From contig NZ_ATVT01000017.1 in NCBI RefSeq assembly GCF_000420865.1, positions 1 to 64,000 of the forward strand: 64,000 bases of DNA, in the 5' to 3' direction. The stretch comes from Butyrivibrio sp. XPD2006. GTDB lineage: Bacteria > Bacillota > Clostridia > Lachnospirales > Lachnospiraceae. The notes under the pieces were generated by a model. It did no database searches. It saw nothing but the letters and a program-made list of their open reading frames with translations, and had not been told where the DNA came from. The stretch's first letter is position 1. Every line of letters begins with the position of its first letter. Below are positions 1 through 8,333 of this stretch, one piece after another. The translations under genes were made by a program, and so were the position numbers.

Positions 1-186
1 CATACATATAAAGCGAATTTTTCGGTTGCAGTGCATATGTGTAGATTGTTCTATCGAGGAAAGGCATCATCACCTGATTTGGAAACCATTATATCAAAAA
101 ATCTAGTTCCTATAAGGCCAGATAGACATCGGGAAAGAAAACTAACTGGCAAGATATATCATAGTTTCCTATACAGAGTAGCATAA
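1..186 (+). CDS. IS4-family transposase, C-terminal part only
   Basis: The frame is open from the first base and ends in TAA at 184-186. The peptide contains KANFSVAVHMCRLF followed by ISKNLVPIRPDRHRERKL. This resembles the end of IS4-type DDE transposases, where a conserved helix after the last catalytic Glu is followed by an IRPGR-like basic stretch. The catalytic core lies outside the window, so it cannot be said whether the element is intact. No clear terminal inverted repeat is visible just downstream. Family assignment rests on recalled motif similarity. Confidence 0.6.
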   Translation, partial: HTYKANFSVAVHMCRLFYRGKASSPDLETIISKNLVPIRPDRHRERKLTGKIYHSFLYRVA

Positions 187-256
187 AAACAATAAGCTGC
201 ATAATTTTATTTTGGCGGAAAAAATCCGTCTATTTGCTATGCCCTAAAAAGAAGAA

Positions 257-291
257 ACTGAGGATGAAGAGTAAAATACTTCATCCTCAGT
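257..291 (-). terminator. Hairpin with 13-bp perfect stem
   Basis: ACTGAGGATGAAG (257-269) pairs perfectly with 279-291 around a 9-nt loop. On the minus strand it is followed by a T-rich stretch (TTTCTTCTTTTT). It lies just after the minus-strand surface-protein fragment ending at 322, so it probably was that gene's terminator. Confidence 0.55.
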
Positions 292-321
292 CTGTTGCCA
301 TTTTTGTATTGTCATACTAAC

Positions 322-573
322 TTAATGACATTGGTCAAATGACTCACCATCATTAACCAAATTTCTAAATTGTATAAAATCTTCCTTACTGGAAATAACA
401 TAAGGATTATTGGCTGTTCCCATTCCATGAAACGGAACCTTTTTCAATTCTTCCGCATAACACACATTAGCTGGGAAGGCCATCATTGATAATAGAAATT
501 AACCCCCCAATGCAAGCAATGATACTCTATAATGTTTACGAAACCTAGATGCTTTACTTTTCATATTATCCAT
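322..573 (-). pseudogene. Fragment of secreted surface protein, frameshifted and truncated
   Basis: Reading from ATG at 573, the peptide begins MDNMKSKASRFRKHYRVSLL, a basic start leading into a hydrophobic signal peptide. A stop follows after ALGG. In another frame the signal peptide continues as FLLSMMAFPANVCYAEE, a plausible signal-peptidase site. The mature part GMGTANNPYVISSKEDFIQF resembles the opening of repeat or beta-helix surface proteins (GTxxNPYxIxSxEDL). A stop comes about 35 residues later. The gene is therefore broken by at least one frameshift and has lost nearly all of its mature domain. Confidence 0.6.
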
Positions 574-596
574 GCTCTATTCATTGTATATTTTCC

Positions 597-800
597 CTAC
601 GTTTCAGAATCAACTTCACCATACACATTCCCATATATGTTTCCATAAATACGCACATGGCTATCTCCATAAACAAGACATAGAATGTCTCTGTGAATAT
701 CTCTAAAAATTCTTGTTCCTGTTAATAACCAGGCTTCAAAATATGAATCACCAGAAGATTCCCCTTCATTAGACACATCGTTATACTTTGTATGAGTCAA
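597..800 (-). pseudogene. Relic of a YG-repeat GT-C glycosyltransferase
   Basis: This 67-codon frame has only a TTG near its start, shortly after an in-frame stop, and no good ribosome binding site. Its middle (DVSNEGESSGDSYFEAWLLTGT) aligns with DVSNENNSAIDSYLEVNLFSGT in the soluble domain of the 742-residue membrane protein next door. Its end (VYGDSHVRIYGNIYGNVYGEV) is the same tetrapeptide repeat that ends the two full-length proteins. It appears to be a third copy with the membrane part deleted and the soluble domain fused directly to the tail. Confidence 0.65.
600..716 (-). repeat. Degenerate 12-bp / tetrapeptide YG repeats
   Basis: On the minus strand this encodes repeats such as IYGN, IYGN, VYGE with degenerate units (IHRD, ILCL, VYGD) ahead of them. 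The DNA periodicity is 12 bp, matching the tails at 2195-2371 and 31159-31614. Confidence 0.6.
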
Positions 801-1126
801 TCTTTTTTCTATGCAATTTTAAGACCACTGCCCCATCGAAATAGTACATTGGCAGTTACAAAAAATCTTCCTATACGGATGGGTTGCATCTTTAGTCGGA
901 TTTAATGCCCCAATCAACAGGAGGATCCTATATCGTGTATTATTGCTCCTACACAACCTTATTTGTGTCAGGTACCAATGCTATAATACGTGTTTCCTGA
1001 CCGTAAATACGCTGAAATATATTATGGCGATTACCCTACCCGCAAATTTTCTGGCATTTACCATAAAGCACTTCAACTTATACAAGCTGCACTTGATGAT
1101 GTAAATCTGACTCCTAAGCCAAATCG
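801..1126. other. Gene-poor stretch, decayed DNA
   Basis: No convincing gene is seen. A plus-strand frame opening with GTG at 990 reads RKYAEIYYGDYPTRKF and onward. It looks protein-like and may be a remnant, but it has no ribosome binding site and runs into the acyltransferase gene. The rest is broken by stops on both strands. Confidence 0.4.
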
Positions 1127-2170
1127 TTATACCTCGCGACCTTTATTAAGAATTACTAATTTATCAATGATTTTCCGATTGGCATTCCCCATAAACAAAA
1201 TCACATAGGAAACCAACACCGAAATCACAATAGCGACAAAGAAATCTCTTATACCTTCATTCGGATACTTAATTTCAACTACAAATGTAAAAATCGTGTA
1301 ATGAATCATATATATCGGAAAAGTAAGATTTCTTAAATGCAGAAGTACATTTTGAGTATGATCATTCACCCAATATACATCGCTACGATTAGCCCATACC
1401 AATGTGCATAAAAACAGTAACACAAGAAGAATCAATACAATATAATTATATGCCTGTTTATAAACTACCCCAGACGCAACGATGCCCACTAGCGTAATAC
1501 CTAAAACAATCACATATCCTTTAGCAGATAACTCTTGATATATTCTATAAACAACGATTCCTAATAAATATGCAAACACAACATATTGCACATGATAAAC
1601 TGTTGCCAAATAGCCCATCAACAAGATGAGAACAATTCCATCTTTTAAGTAGGAAATGATGCTATCATACGATTTATGCTTGTGTTCCAATACCAAAAAA
1701 GCATGTACTTGATTTAACCACCACTCAACTACAAGCGTCCATAAAGGTTTCATACTCGCAAAAGAAGCAATTCCTTCTGCAGACCAATTCCTTGAATTCA
1801 GCATCAATATATTACATATAAATGTTTGAATGTTATATTCATTTATAAAGGAAAAATTAATATGCAAAGGCCAATGTAATGCGTCAATCAAAGCCACTAC
1901 CAGTAATGCTGGGATGTAATAACTATAGATTCGAACTACACGTTGCCCCCCCCATCGAAAAAATGAACGGTTTGTGTTATCCAATGAATACGTATTCAAA
2001 AACCCAGAAAGAATAACAAATATCAGAACCGCAAAATCCTGAAAATAAAAGAAATAACTTGCGTCTTTAAAAGGAGTAATATGAAAAAAAACAAACCCAT
2101 GACCAACAAAAACAAAAATGCATGCTAAGATGCGCCACACATCTAAAACCACAGATACATTCTTTTTCAC
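1127..2170 (-). CDS. Acyltransferase family 3 (OafA-like) membrane protein
   Basis: This 347-residue polytopic protein probably transfers acetyl or another acyl group to a surface sugar on the membrane. The first hydrophobic segment carries the family signature Arg-x10-His (Arg13 and His24, in VWRILACIFVFVGHG). This is followed by LSGFLNTY and a run of about ten hydrophobic segments, typical of acyltransferase-3 proteins without a C-terminal SGNH domain. It lies 21 bp after the 742-residue GT-C gene and is the last gene of the minus-strand glycan locus. The substrate is unknown; O-acetylation of the locus glycan is an inference. Confidence 0.85.
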   Translation of the reverse strand: MKKNVSVVLDVWRILACIFVFVGHGFVFFHITPFKDASYFFYFQDFAVLIFVILSGFLNTYSLDNTNRSFFRWGGQRVVRIYSYYIPALLVVALIDALHWPLHINFSFINEYNIQTFICNILMLNSRNWSAEGIASFASMKPLWTLVVEWWLNQVHAFLVLEHKHKSYDSIISYLKDGIVLILLMGYLATVYHVQYVVFAYLLGIVVYRIYQELSAKGYVIVLGITLVGIVASGVVYKQAYNYIVLILLVLLFLCTLVWANRSDVYWVNDHTQNVLLHLRNLTFPIYMIHYTIFTFVVEIKYPNEGIRDFFVAIVISVLVSYVILFMGNANRKIIDKLVILNKGREV

Positions 2171-2191
2171 AATAAAATAAACTCCTCTCTA

Positions 2192-4420
2192 CTAATCATT
2201 ATCATAAATCTCCCCTACAATTTCCCCGTTAACGTTGCCATATATATGACCATAAACATCTCCATAGATCAAACTATCTACATCCCCGTAGATATTTCCA
2301 TAAATATCACCATAGATAGGATAACCAATACCAGCATAAATATCACCATAGACATTGCCATAGATAGTATTTGCTGTAGCACCAGCCATAAAAGATAGAT
2401 AATCCGATTTAATACCATATTTTAATAAATTAACAAAATCATTATCCAAATCATATTTTTCAGCCAAATCATTAATTGCATTATTATATTGCTTTACTAT
2501 CTCCTCTTTATCATCTCCTTGCTTCTGCAAAGCATCACGATACTCTATATTTATCTCATATGCTTTTTTTGCTACATCCGCAAGTTCTCTAAGTCTTTGT
2601 TTGCTAAGTGAATCTTTAATCACCAAATTTGCTCTAAGTTCTATTTCATAGAGAGCAAAATCAATACTCGAACCATTGATTGTAAAAGAACGAGGCATCG
2701 TCAAAATACGATTAGCAAAATAATTTGTACCAGAAAACAGATTTACTTCAAGGTAAGAATCTATTGCGCTGTTATTCTCATTAGATACATCCAAATACAA
2801 AAATGTATCCTTTAAATCATAATATAAATCCTTGTATTCATCGTTCCTTAGTATAACCGGTTTAATATCGTTATATAAAGAATACCCATAGGCATATGCG
2901 CCAAATACCACATGGTCATCATACTCCTTCAATGTCATCATCGCATCTTTCTCTGTATAATTGTTGAAGAAAAACACATATTTCAAGCCACATGCAATAT
3001 TAATAAATACTGTAAAAGCCATAATTCCTTGGATGACACGTCTACTATCAATGCAAATCTTACTGAAAAGGTTTCCAATTAGCAAGAGTATTATGGCTAG
3101 CGTACTGATTATTATTACGAATTTTAAAACGAAAGAAAAATCTCCTGCAGTTCCAACTTTATTCGAAAAAAAGCGATAATATAAAATCAAAAGAAGTAAT
3201 AAACATATTCCACAGCGGTACATTCCATTGAACGATAATAAATTTACTTTAGAAAGAATATCAAAACCGTTCATAAGATAATTAATAATCAAGCAAAAAA
3301 ATACAAAAGGTAAAATTAGCACCGCTTTGCGAAATATATAGTCATTCGTAGCTAAGGTCTGAAAAAATAGACCTACTACTGCCATAAATGGAAACATTAG
3401 TGCATCATCAAATTCCTTGTAAGCACGATGAACAATCCACGGCAGTGCCAATAAAAACAAAGCCAACACAGGCATGTAAAACAAAAACACATTTGCCCCC
3501 CAAAAATCTAGAACAGTTGCAACAAATGCTTTAAACCCAGCTGATGTGGCATTCTGATACCCATCTACAGATGAAAAATCGTTGAATGTGTTCAATGCAT
3601 TCAAAAGGAAATTGGTGTTCCATACTAATTTGTAATAAATCTCACACAAAGCTAATGCTGTAACACCTCCGGCCACTGCTCCAAACAGGCTCTTGCGAAA
3701 TGATGCCACATCATTTTTCACCAAATATATGCATCCACAAACTATAATCGGAACAAAAAAGAAAACGTTCGTTAAGTATACTAATTGCATAGATGCAGCA
3801 ATCAAAATAGTTGCTGAAAAATACTTTACAATTATGCTTTTACAACGCAAAAAAAAGTCATAAGCTAATAAACCAAATGACATACGAAGAATCGTTGGCT
3901 CCACGACACGCGATGTAATTAAAAATGGAAAACTAATAGTAAAAAGAAATGATACTCCTACAACCAGCCATCGATCACGTTCCAAAGAACTTCCATATTT
4001 CTTTACTAAAAATGCGGAAACATGCATAATCAATAGCAAGTTAAGTAACGCAATAAGAACTATTGGAACTCGAAATCCATAGTAATTATCTCCAATGATT
4101 ATTAAACCCGCATAAACCATCAGGTTCATCAGCACATTATTCTTTAAATGATAAGCTGTATATGATGTGACTGTAATACCATCAGTCACATCAACGACCG
4201 GATTAATGGAATCATAATTATACATGTTCAAGCCCATAAATCCATAAAGCCCTTCATCAGGCGCATTATATGTACCCACGCCATACTGTGGCAGATCTTT
4301 GTCTAGTCCAATAAAACGAAGGCAAAATAAAAGAACAACCAACACAAGAGTTCCGTAATATAAGCTGTTGTTCTTTTTTGATTTATTGATAACAGTTATA
4401 AACAATATCCGATTCCTCAC
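2192..4420 (-). CDS. GT-C fold glycosyltransferase-like membrane protein with C-terminal YG-repeat tail
   Basis: This 742-residue protein has about ten membrane segments in the first 460 residues. After segment 1 comes an acidic pair, Asp55-Glu56 (YNAPDEGLYG), placed like the catalytic acid of PMT/ArnT-type enzymes that use lipid-linked sugars outside the membrane. GFRVPIVLIALLNLLLI is a typical second-loop motif. A soluble domain (about 470-680) follows, then a tail (684-742) of four-residue units IYGD/VYGN/IYGN. The start is uncertain: GTG at 4420 lacks a good ribosome binding site, and TTG at 4405 follows AGGAA. It is a paralogue of the protein at 31156-33627. Confidence 0.75.
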   Translation of the reverse strand: MRNRILFITVINKSKKNNSLYYGTLVLVVLLFCLRFIGLDKDLPQYGVGTYNAPDEGLYGFMGLNMYNYDSINPVVDVTDGITVTSYTAYHLKNNVLMNLMVYAGLIIIGDNYYGFRVPIVLIALLNLLLIMHVSAFLVKKYGSSLERDRWLVVGVSFLFTISFPFLITSRVVEPTILRMSFGLLAYDFFLRCKSIIVKYFSATILIAASMQLVYLTNVFFFVPIIVCGCIYLVKNDVASFRKSLFGAVAGGVTALALCEIYYKLVWNTNFLLNALNTFNDFSSVDGYQNATSAGFKAFVATVLDFWGANVFLFYMPVLALFLLALPWIVHRAYKEFDDALMFPFMAVVGLFFQTLATNDYIFRKAVLILPFVFFCLIINYLMNGFDILSKVNLLSFNGMYRCGICLLLLLILYYRFFSNKVGTAGDFSFVLKFVIIISTLAIILLLIGNLFSKICIDSRRVIQGIMAFTVFINIACGLKYVFFFNNYTEKDAMMTLKEYDDHVVFGAYAYGYSLYNDIKPVILRNDEYKDLYYDLKDTFLYLDVSNENNSAIDSYLEVNLFSGTNYFANRILTMPRSFTINGSSIDFALYEIELRANLVIKDSLSKQRLRELADVAKKAYEINIEYRDALQKQGDDKEEIVKQYNNAINDLAEKYDLDNDFVNLLKYGIKSDYLSFMAGATANTIYGNVYGDIYAGIGYPIYGDIYGNIYGDVDSLIYGDVYGHIYGNVNGEIVGEIYDND
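2195..2371 (-). repeat. 12-bp tandem repeats encoding the YG tail
   Basis: The 3' end of the gene is a degenerate 12-bp tandem array. Plus-strand units look like CCATAAATATCA or CCATAGATATTT. It encodes about 14 units of [VI]-Y-G-[DN] with a few irregular ones (AGIG, DSLI). The repeat is in frame (three x four), so gain or loss of a unit would change tail length without a frameshift. Confidence 0.8.
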
Positions 4421-4625
4421 TATTTAACAAAATATATATCACTATCAAATTCACTAATTATATTTACTCTTGAATTGCCTACACCAACACACTGAATTGA
4501 TTCTCCCTCAAAAAAAGTAATAATTAATGCAATCAGCAGAAAATCTATCGTATCTCAAGAGTTTTACCATATAGTCGCAGAACCGTCCCCACTATAATTT
4601 TCATTCCCACTATATCTAAGAACAT

Positions 4626-5195
4626 CTAATGCATCAACCGATCATACTCAGCAAAACTCATTAATTCCAAATCCTTCTGAGAAATAATCAACTTATCCTT
4701 GCCACCAATCTCCTCTAGTGGCCATTCAATTGCCAAGTCTCTATCATCATAGCGGATTCCACTATCACCTTCGGCATCAAATACTTCGGCCGCTTTGTAG
4801 CTCATGATTGTATCTTCAAGCGCAATATATCCCTGACCAAATCCTGCTGGCACTAACAAACTCACAACATCGTCACCCTTTAAATCGAAATGAATCCACT
4901 TTTTATATGTAGGGCTCTCTGGGCGCAAATCAACCATGACATAATATACATGCCCACTGATACATCTCATCAGCTTTGGTTGCGGCTTAATTAGTTGGAA
5001 ATGCATTGCACGAATCACGTTTTTCTTCGAAATCGTGTAGAACGTTTCTTTTAATTCATAATCAATTCCTGCATTTTTAAATATATCTATATTATAATCT
5101 TTAACAAACCCTCCACGCTCATCGGTAGCATAAAAAGGTCTAATAAGGTATGCACCCTTTAATTCCAGTTCTTGAAAATCAAATTTTTGAACCAT
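4626..5195 (-). CDS. RmlC-like sugar epimerase (cupin)
   Basis: This 189-residue protein belongs to the dTDP-4-dehydrorhamnose 3,5-epimerase family. It keeps the catalytic His65 (RAMHFQ for the usual RGLHFQ), VDLRPESPTYKKW, Tyr133 and the GIRYDDRDLAIEWP ending with the acidic partner near 150. The usual FAHGF loop is GFGQGYI, so a conserved His is Gln121. No rmlA, rmlB or rmlD is seen in the window, while the CDP-dideoxyhexose genes are. An AscE-like 5-epimerase role on a CDP-4-keto sugar is therefore a reasonable inference. Its ATG follows AAAGGA and lies 2 nt after the glf stop. Confidence 0.75.
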   Translation of the reverse strand: MVQKFDFQELELKGAYLIRPFYATDERGGFVKDYNIDIFKNAGIDYELKETFYTISKKNVIRAMHFQLIKPQPKLMRCISGHVYYVMVDLRPESPTYKKWIHFDLKGDDVVSLLVPAGFGQGYIALEDTIMSYKAAEVFDAEGDSGIRYDDRDLAIEWPLEEIGGKDKLIISQKDLELMSFAEYDRLMH

Positions 5196-5197
5196 AC

Positions 5198-6349
5198 TTA
5201 TCCTTTCCGGTTTAAAATCTCTTCTGATATTTCCATCGCTCTAAGTATCACCTGATCCATATTATAGTATTTGAAATCTGCTAATCTACCACATAATATG
5301 AGATTATCATATTCTTGAGCGCAAGAATGATATTTATTGTATAATGCCATACTATCTTCAGTTAAAATTGGATAGTAACGTTCTGTTTGATTTGCCTCCG
5401 TAGCAGAAAACCCTCTAGGTATCTCATACGCAACTACAGTATGATTAGCTGACTGTTCAGGCATCTTAGTATACTCAGTCACCCTTGTAAATCCAACCTC
5501 TTGCGGATATGCAACTAATGCTGTGTTTTGAAAGCTACTACATTCTAATCTCTTAAAGTCAAATTCAAGAGAACGATATGGCAATTCTCCATACTTAAAA
5601 CTTAATAATTCATCAATTGCACCAGTATATATAACATCGACAATTCTCTTATCAAACAGGACATGTTTTTCTACAAACTCAATGTGTTGCAGTGCATCAA
5701 CACTTAACTCAAGTCTAATATTCTCGTGATTTATGAGCTCTCGATAGAAAAATTCAAAGCCTCTGTCTGGCATAAATTCATACTTGTCATCAAAATACGT
5801 ATCCCTATATGATAATAGGATAGGCACCCTCTTTAAAACAGAAGGATCGATTTCAGATGGGTCAACTTCCCATTGTTTAGCAGTATATAGCTTATAGTCT
5901 TTCTCAAAAAGGAACTCAGCGTAAGATTTAATATCATCATCTTCTGCACTAAGCATTTCTACAACCGTAACTGCTTTCTGACCTGGATATGCCTTTTCAA
6001 GTTTTTTCTTTAGTTTAATCGCATCGTCCTTGCTAAAAAACTGATCAATAGTTTTATAATTGAATGGTGAAGGCGTACTTATGCCATCTATTACTGCTTC
6101 ACACTTCGTTTTAAAAGGAATTGGGTTGCAATAATGCGTAATAAAATCATATACATTATCATCATTTGTATGGAAAACATGCGGTCCATATTTTTGAACT
6201 AGAATTCCATCCATTTGGAAATCATACATGTTTCCAGCCATATGACTGCGTTTCTCATAAATCGTGACAGAATTACCTGCTTCTGCTAGATTACGTGCAA
6301 TTACACCACCAGCCAACCCTGCACCTACAACAATATATTCTTTATTCAT
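5198..6349 (-). CDS. glf: UDP-galactopyranose mutase
   Basis: It converts UDP-galactopyranose to UDP-galactofuranose with reduced FAD. The 383-residue protein has the FAD motif GAGLAG (9-14), YEKRSHMAGN, KYGPHVFHTN, YTAKQWEVDP, YTGAIDELL and the C-terminal GRLADFKYYNMDQVI, all hallmarks of the family. The start is the ATG overlapping the stop of the upstream SDR gene (TGATG), so the two are translationally coupled. A longer reading from 6370 would run back into that gene. Together with a galactofuranosyltransferase among the GT2 genes it would supply Galf to the glycan. Confidence 0.93.
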   Translation of the reverse strand: MNKEYIVVGAGLAGGVIARNLAEAGNSVTIYEKRSHMAGNMYDFQMDGILVQKYGPHVFHTNDDNVYDFITHYCNPIPFKTKCEAVIDGISTPSPFNYKTIDQFFSKDDAIKLKKKLEKAYPGQKAVTVVEMLSAEDDDIKSYAEFLFEKDYKLYTAKQWEVDPSEIDPSVLKRVPILLSYRDTYFDDKYEFMPDRGFEFFYRELINHENIRLELSVDALQHIEFVEKHVLFDKRIVDVIYTGAIDELLSFKYGELPYRSLEFDFKRLECSSFQNTALVAYPQEVGFTRVTEYTKMPEQSANHTVVAYEIPRGFSATEANQTERYYPILTEDSMALYNKYHSCAQEYDNLILCGRLADFKYYNMDQVILRAMEISEEILNRKG

Positions 6350-7269
6350 CACATTGTACTCTTTAACCAATCTACGGTTTTCTTAATGCCTTCTTCAAAA
6401 TCTATTTCCGGTTTGAAACCTGTATCACGTTCCAATTTACTTCCATCATACGCTTCCGTAGGCAAAGGATTTCCATTAAATGGGATTTCTCCCAAAAAAA
6501 GATCTATTGACGGATCTATTGTGTCTCTAATTATTCGAATATACTCTTTTAATGGTCTCGCACTATTACTTCCAAGATAATACGAAGTAAAAGCCTTACC
6601 TCTTGAAGATGCATAGTAGATTGCCTTAACTGTATCAGTTACATACATAAAGTCATATGTCTGTTCTCCAGATGTAAAAGCTGCTCTTCGACCCTCAAGC
6701 ATAGTTCTACTAGCCATCATAACAAAGTTATTTGTTGTACTACCAACTGCATATGTATTGGATAAGTAGCACCATACATGTTCAATACCTAGTCGTGCAC
6801 ATTCTGTCTTTGTCATGTAATGCGTTGTAACCTTAGCAATCCCATAAAAACTTACCGGATTCGGCTTTGCTCCATCTTCACCGTGATAATTCAGAACATC
6901 CTTCTCAGCCAACGTTCCAGCACCTACAAAACGCTTTATACCCATCTGATTAATAGAATCAACAAGTTGTAAAGCATAACGAACGTTTCTTAACTGCATT
7001 TCATAATATCCTCGTTCCTCACCAAAAGAACCAATCCATGCTAGATGTATGCAAGTATCTATGTCTCTATCCACAACAATTTGTGGCAGATTATGGATAT
7101 CATCCATATCACAATACACTATAGATACACCTTTAAGATTTTTAATTTTATCAATATTGGAATGCCGACTTCTAACTACTGCGATTACTTCTACGCCTTC
7201 ATCTGACAATACTTTTAATAGCTCAGAACCTATAAAACCATTTGCGCCGGTCACAAGACACTTTTGCAT
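6349..7269 (-). CDS. NAD-dependent sugar epimerase/dehydratase (extended SDR)
   Basis: This 306-residue protein has a Rossmann motif GANGFIG (8-14) and the catalytic pair Tyr142-x3-Lys146 (YGIAK). It is of the size and type of RfbJ/AscF reductases or nucleotide-sugar epimerases. The C-terminal GFKPEIDFEEGIKKTVDWL is typical of sugar-nucleotide SDRs. A GGGAGA ribosome binding site precedes the ATG. It sits between a GT2 gene and glf in a tightly spaced operon. Reduction or epimerisation of the CDP-4-keto sugar is possible, but the substrate cannot be read from sequence. Confidence 0.8.
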   Translation of the reverse strand: MQKCLVTGANGFIGSELLKVLSDEGVEVIAVVRSRHSNIDKIKNLKGVSIVYCDMDDIHNLPQIVVDRDIDTCIHLAWIGSFGEERGYYEMQLRNVRYALQLVDSINQMGIKRFVGAGTLAEKDVLNYHGEDGAKPNPVSFYGIAKVTTHYMTKTECARLGIEHVWCYLSNTYAVGSTTNNFVMMASRTMLEGRRAAFTSGEQTYDFMYVTDTVKAIYYASSRGKAFTSYYLGSNSARPLKEYIRIIRDTIDPSIDLFLGEIPFNGNPLPTEAYDGSKLERDTGFKPEIDFEEGIKKTVDWLKSTM

Positions 7270-7286
7270 TCTACTATCTCCCTTTA

Positions 7287-8300
7287 TTACGGATTTAAAT
7301 ATGTCACCTTCGATGCAAGTAAGTACATCCGCATTACAAATTTCATACAGTGAATGCGTTCTGCGGTAGTAAAGATTTTTGTAATCATTACGCCAGATTT
7401 ACGCTCACTATTCTTACGCAGATGTCGCTCGTACCTATCTTTCAAGTAATTTGGCATATACTCAAGCATCATCTTATTTGCAGCATTATAATTTTCTACA
7501 AACTCACTTATTGTTGAATACCGATTAGAATGGAATAAGTAGAAATAGTACTGTTTAACCATAAGATATGATAAGTCAATCCTATCTTGATTCTCAATTT
7601 TCTCAATCATCGGTACAAATAATTTCAACATATCATGTTGCAAATCCAAATATGTCCAAGCTTTTTTCTTCACCTTAGCACCTGAAGTTGAATGCTGGTT
7701 AACATAATAGTCATATACAGGCTCGTTCACTATTGCAAAGTTCATCGTATAGTAATTGAATTGCGTATTAAAATCAATATCATCCAACCATGATTGATGA
7801 AAACGAATATTGTTTTCAATAACGATTATTCTACGGAAAAGTGTTGCCTGCAAACTAACAGTAAACCACTTCGAATAATCCGAAGTGAAATCTACTACAC
7901 GAAGCTGCTTACCTTCTGTATCGATTTCTTTAAAAGCTCCACAAACCTTATCTGCATTGTTTGCCTTTGCACTAGCGGATAGCTTTTCAAGACACTCAGG
8001 CTCCATCCAATCATCGGCATCGTTAAACATAATATATTGACCTGTTGAAGCCTCAATGCCTTGGTTCCTTCCTAAAAAAACACCTTGATTCTTTTCAACT
8101 AAAACCTTAACGACACGAATATCAGGATTACTAAGTGCAAAATCATCAATAACTCCCTGTGTGTTATCAGTAGAGCCATTATTAACAAGTACTACCTCAA
8201 AATCCTTATATGTTTGTTTTTTTATCGCCTCTAAAGCCCTTGGCAATAGTTGTTCATAATTATATGCTACAACAATAACCGAAATAAACGGCTGGCTCAT
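7287..8300 (-). CDS. GT2 family glycosyltransferase
   Basis: This 337-residue cytoplasmic GT-A enzyme opens SVIVVAYNYEQLLPRAL, then NNGSTDNT and the metal-binding DAD (94-96, in FNDADDW). The start chosen is the ATG at 8300, preceded by TTGGAGGACATTAAAG. The longer frame to 8327 would put that ribosome binding site inside the gene. The C-terminal third is family-variable and gives no substrate. It probably adds one sugar of the repeat unit to the lipid-linked intermediate. Confidence 0.88.
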   Translation of the reverse strand: MSQPFISVIVVAYNYEQLLPRALEAIKKQTYKDFEVVLVNNGSTDNTQGVIDDFALSNPDIRVVKVLVEKNQGVFLGRNQGIEASTGQYIMFNDADDWMEPECLEKLSASAKANNADKVCGAFKEIDTEGKQLRVVDFTSDYSKWFTVSLQATLFRRIIVIENNIRFHQSWLDDIDFNTQFNYYTMNFAIVNEPVYDYYVNQHSTSGAKVKKKAWTYLDLQHDMLKLFVPMIEKIENQDRIDLSYLMVKQYYFYLFHSNRYSTISEFVENYNAANKMMLEYMPNYLKDRYERHLRKNSERKSGVMITKIFTTAERIHCMKFVMRMYLLASKVTYLNP

Positions 8301-8333
8301 CTTTAATGTCCTCCAACTTGATTTCAATTTGCT

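Noticed and set aside
990..1208. Plus-strand 72-codon frame opening with GTG
   Set aside because: The first 45 residues look protein-like, but there is no ribosome binding site and the frame runs into the acyltransferase gene on the other strand. Kept only as a possible remnant.
2195..2371. Tandem DNA repeat as CRISPR, or as template of a diversity-generating retroelement
   Set aside because: The 12-bp period matches a coding tetrapeptide repeat in frame, and no reverse transcriptase or cas gene is present.
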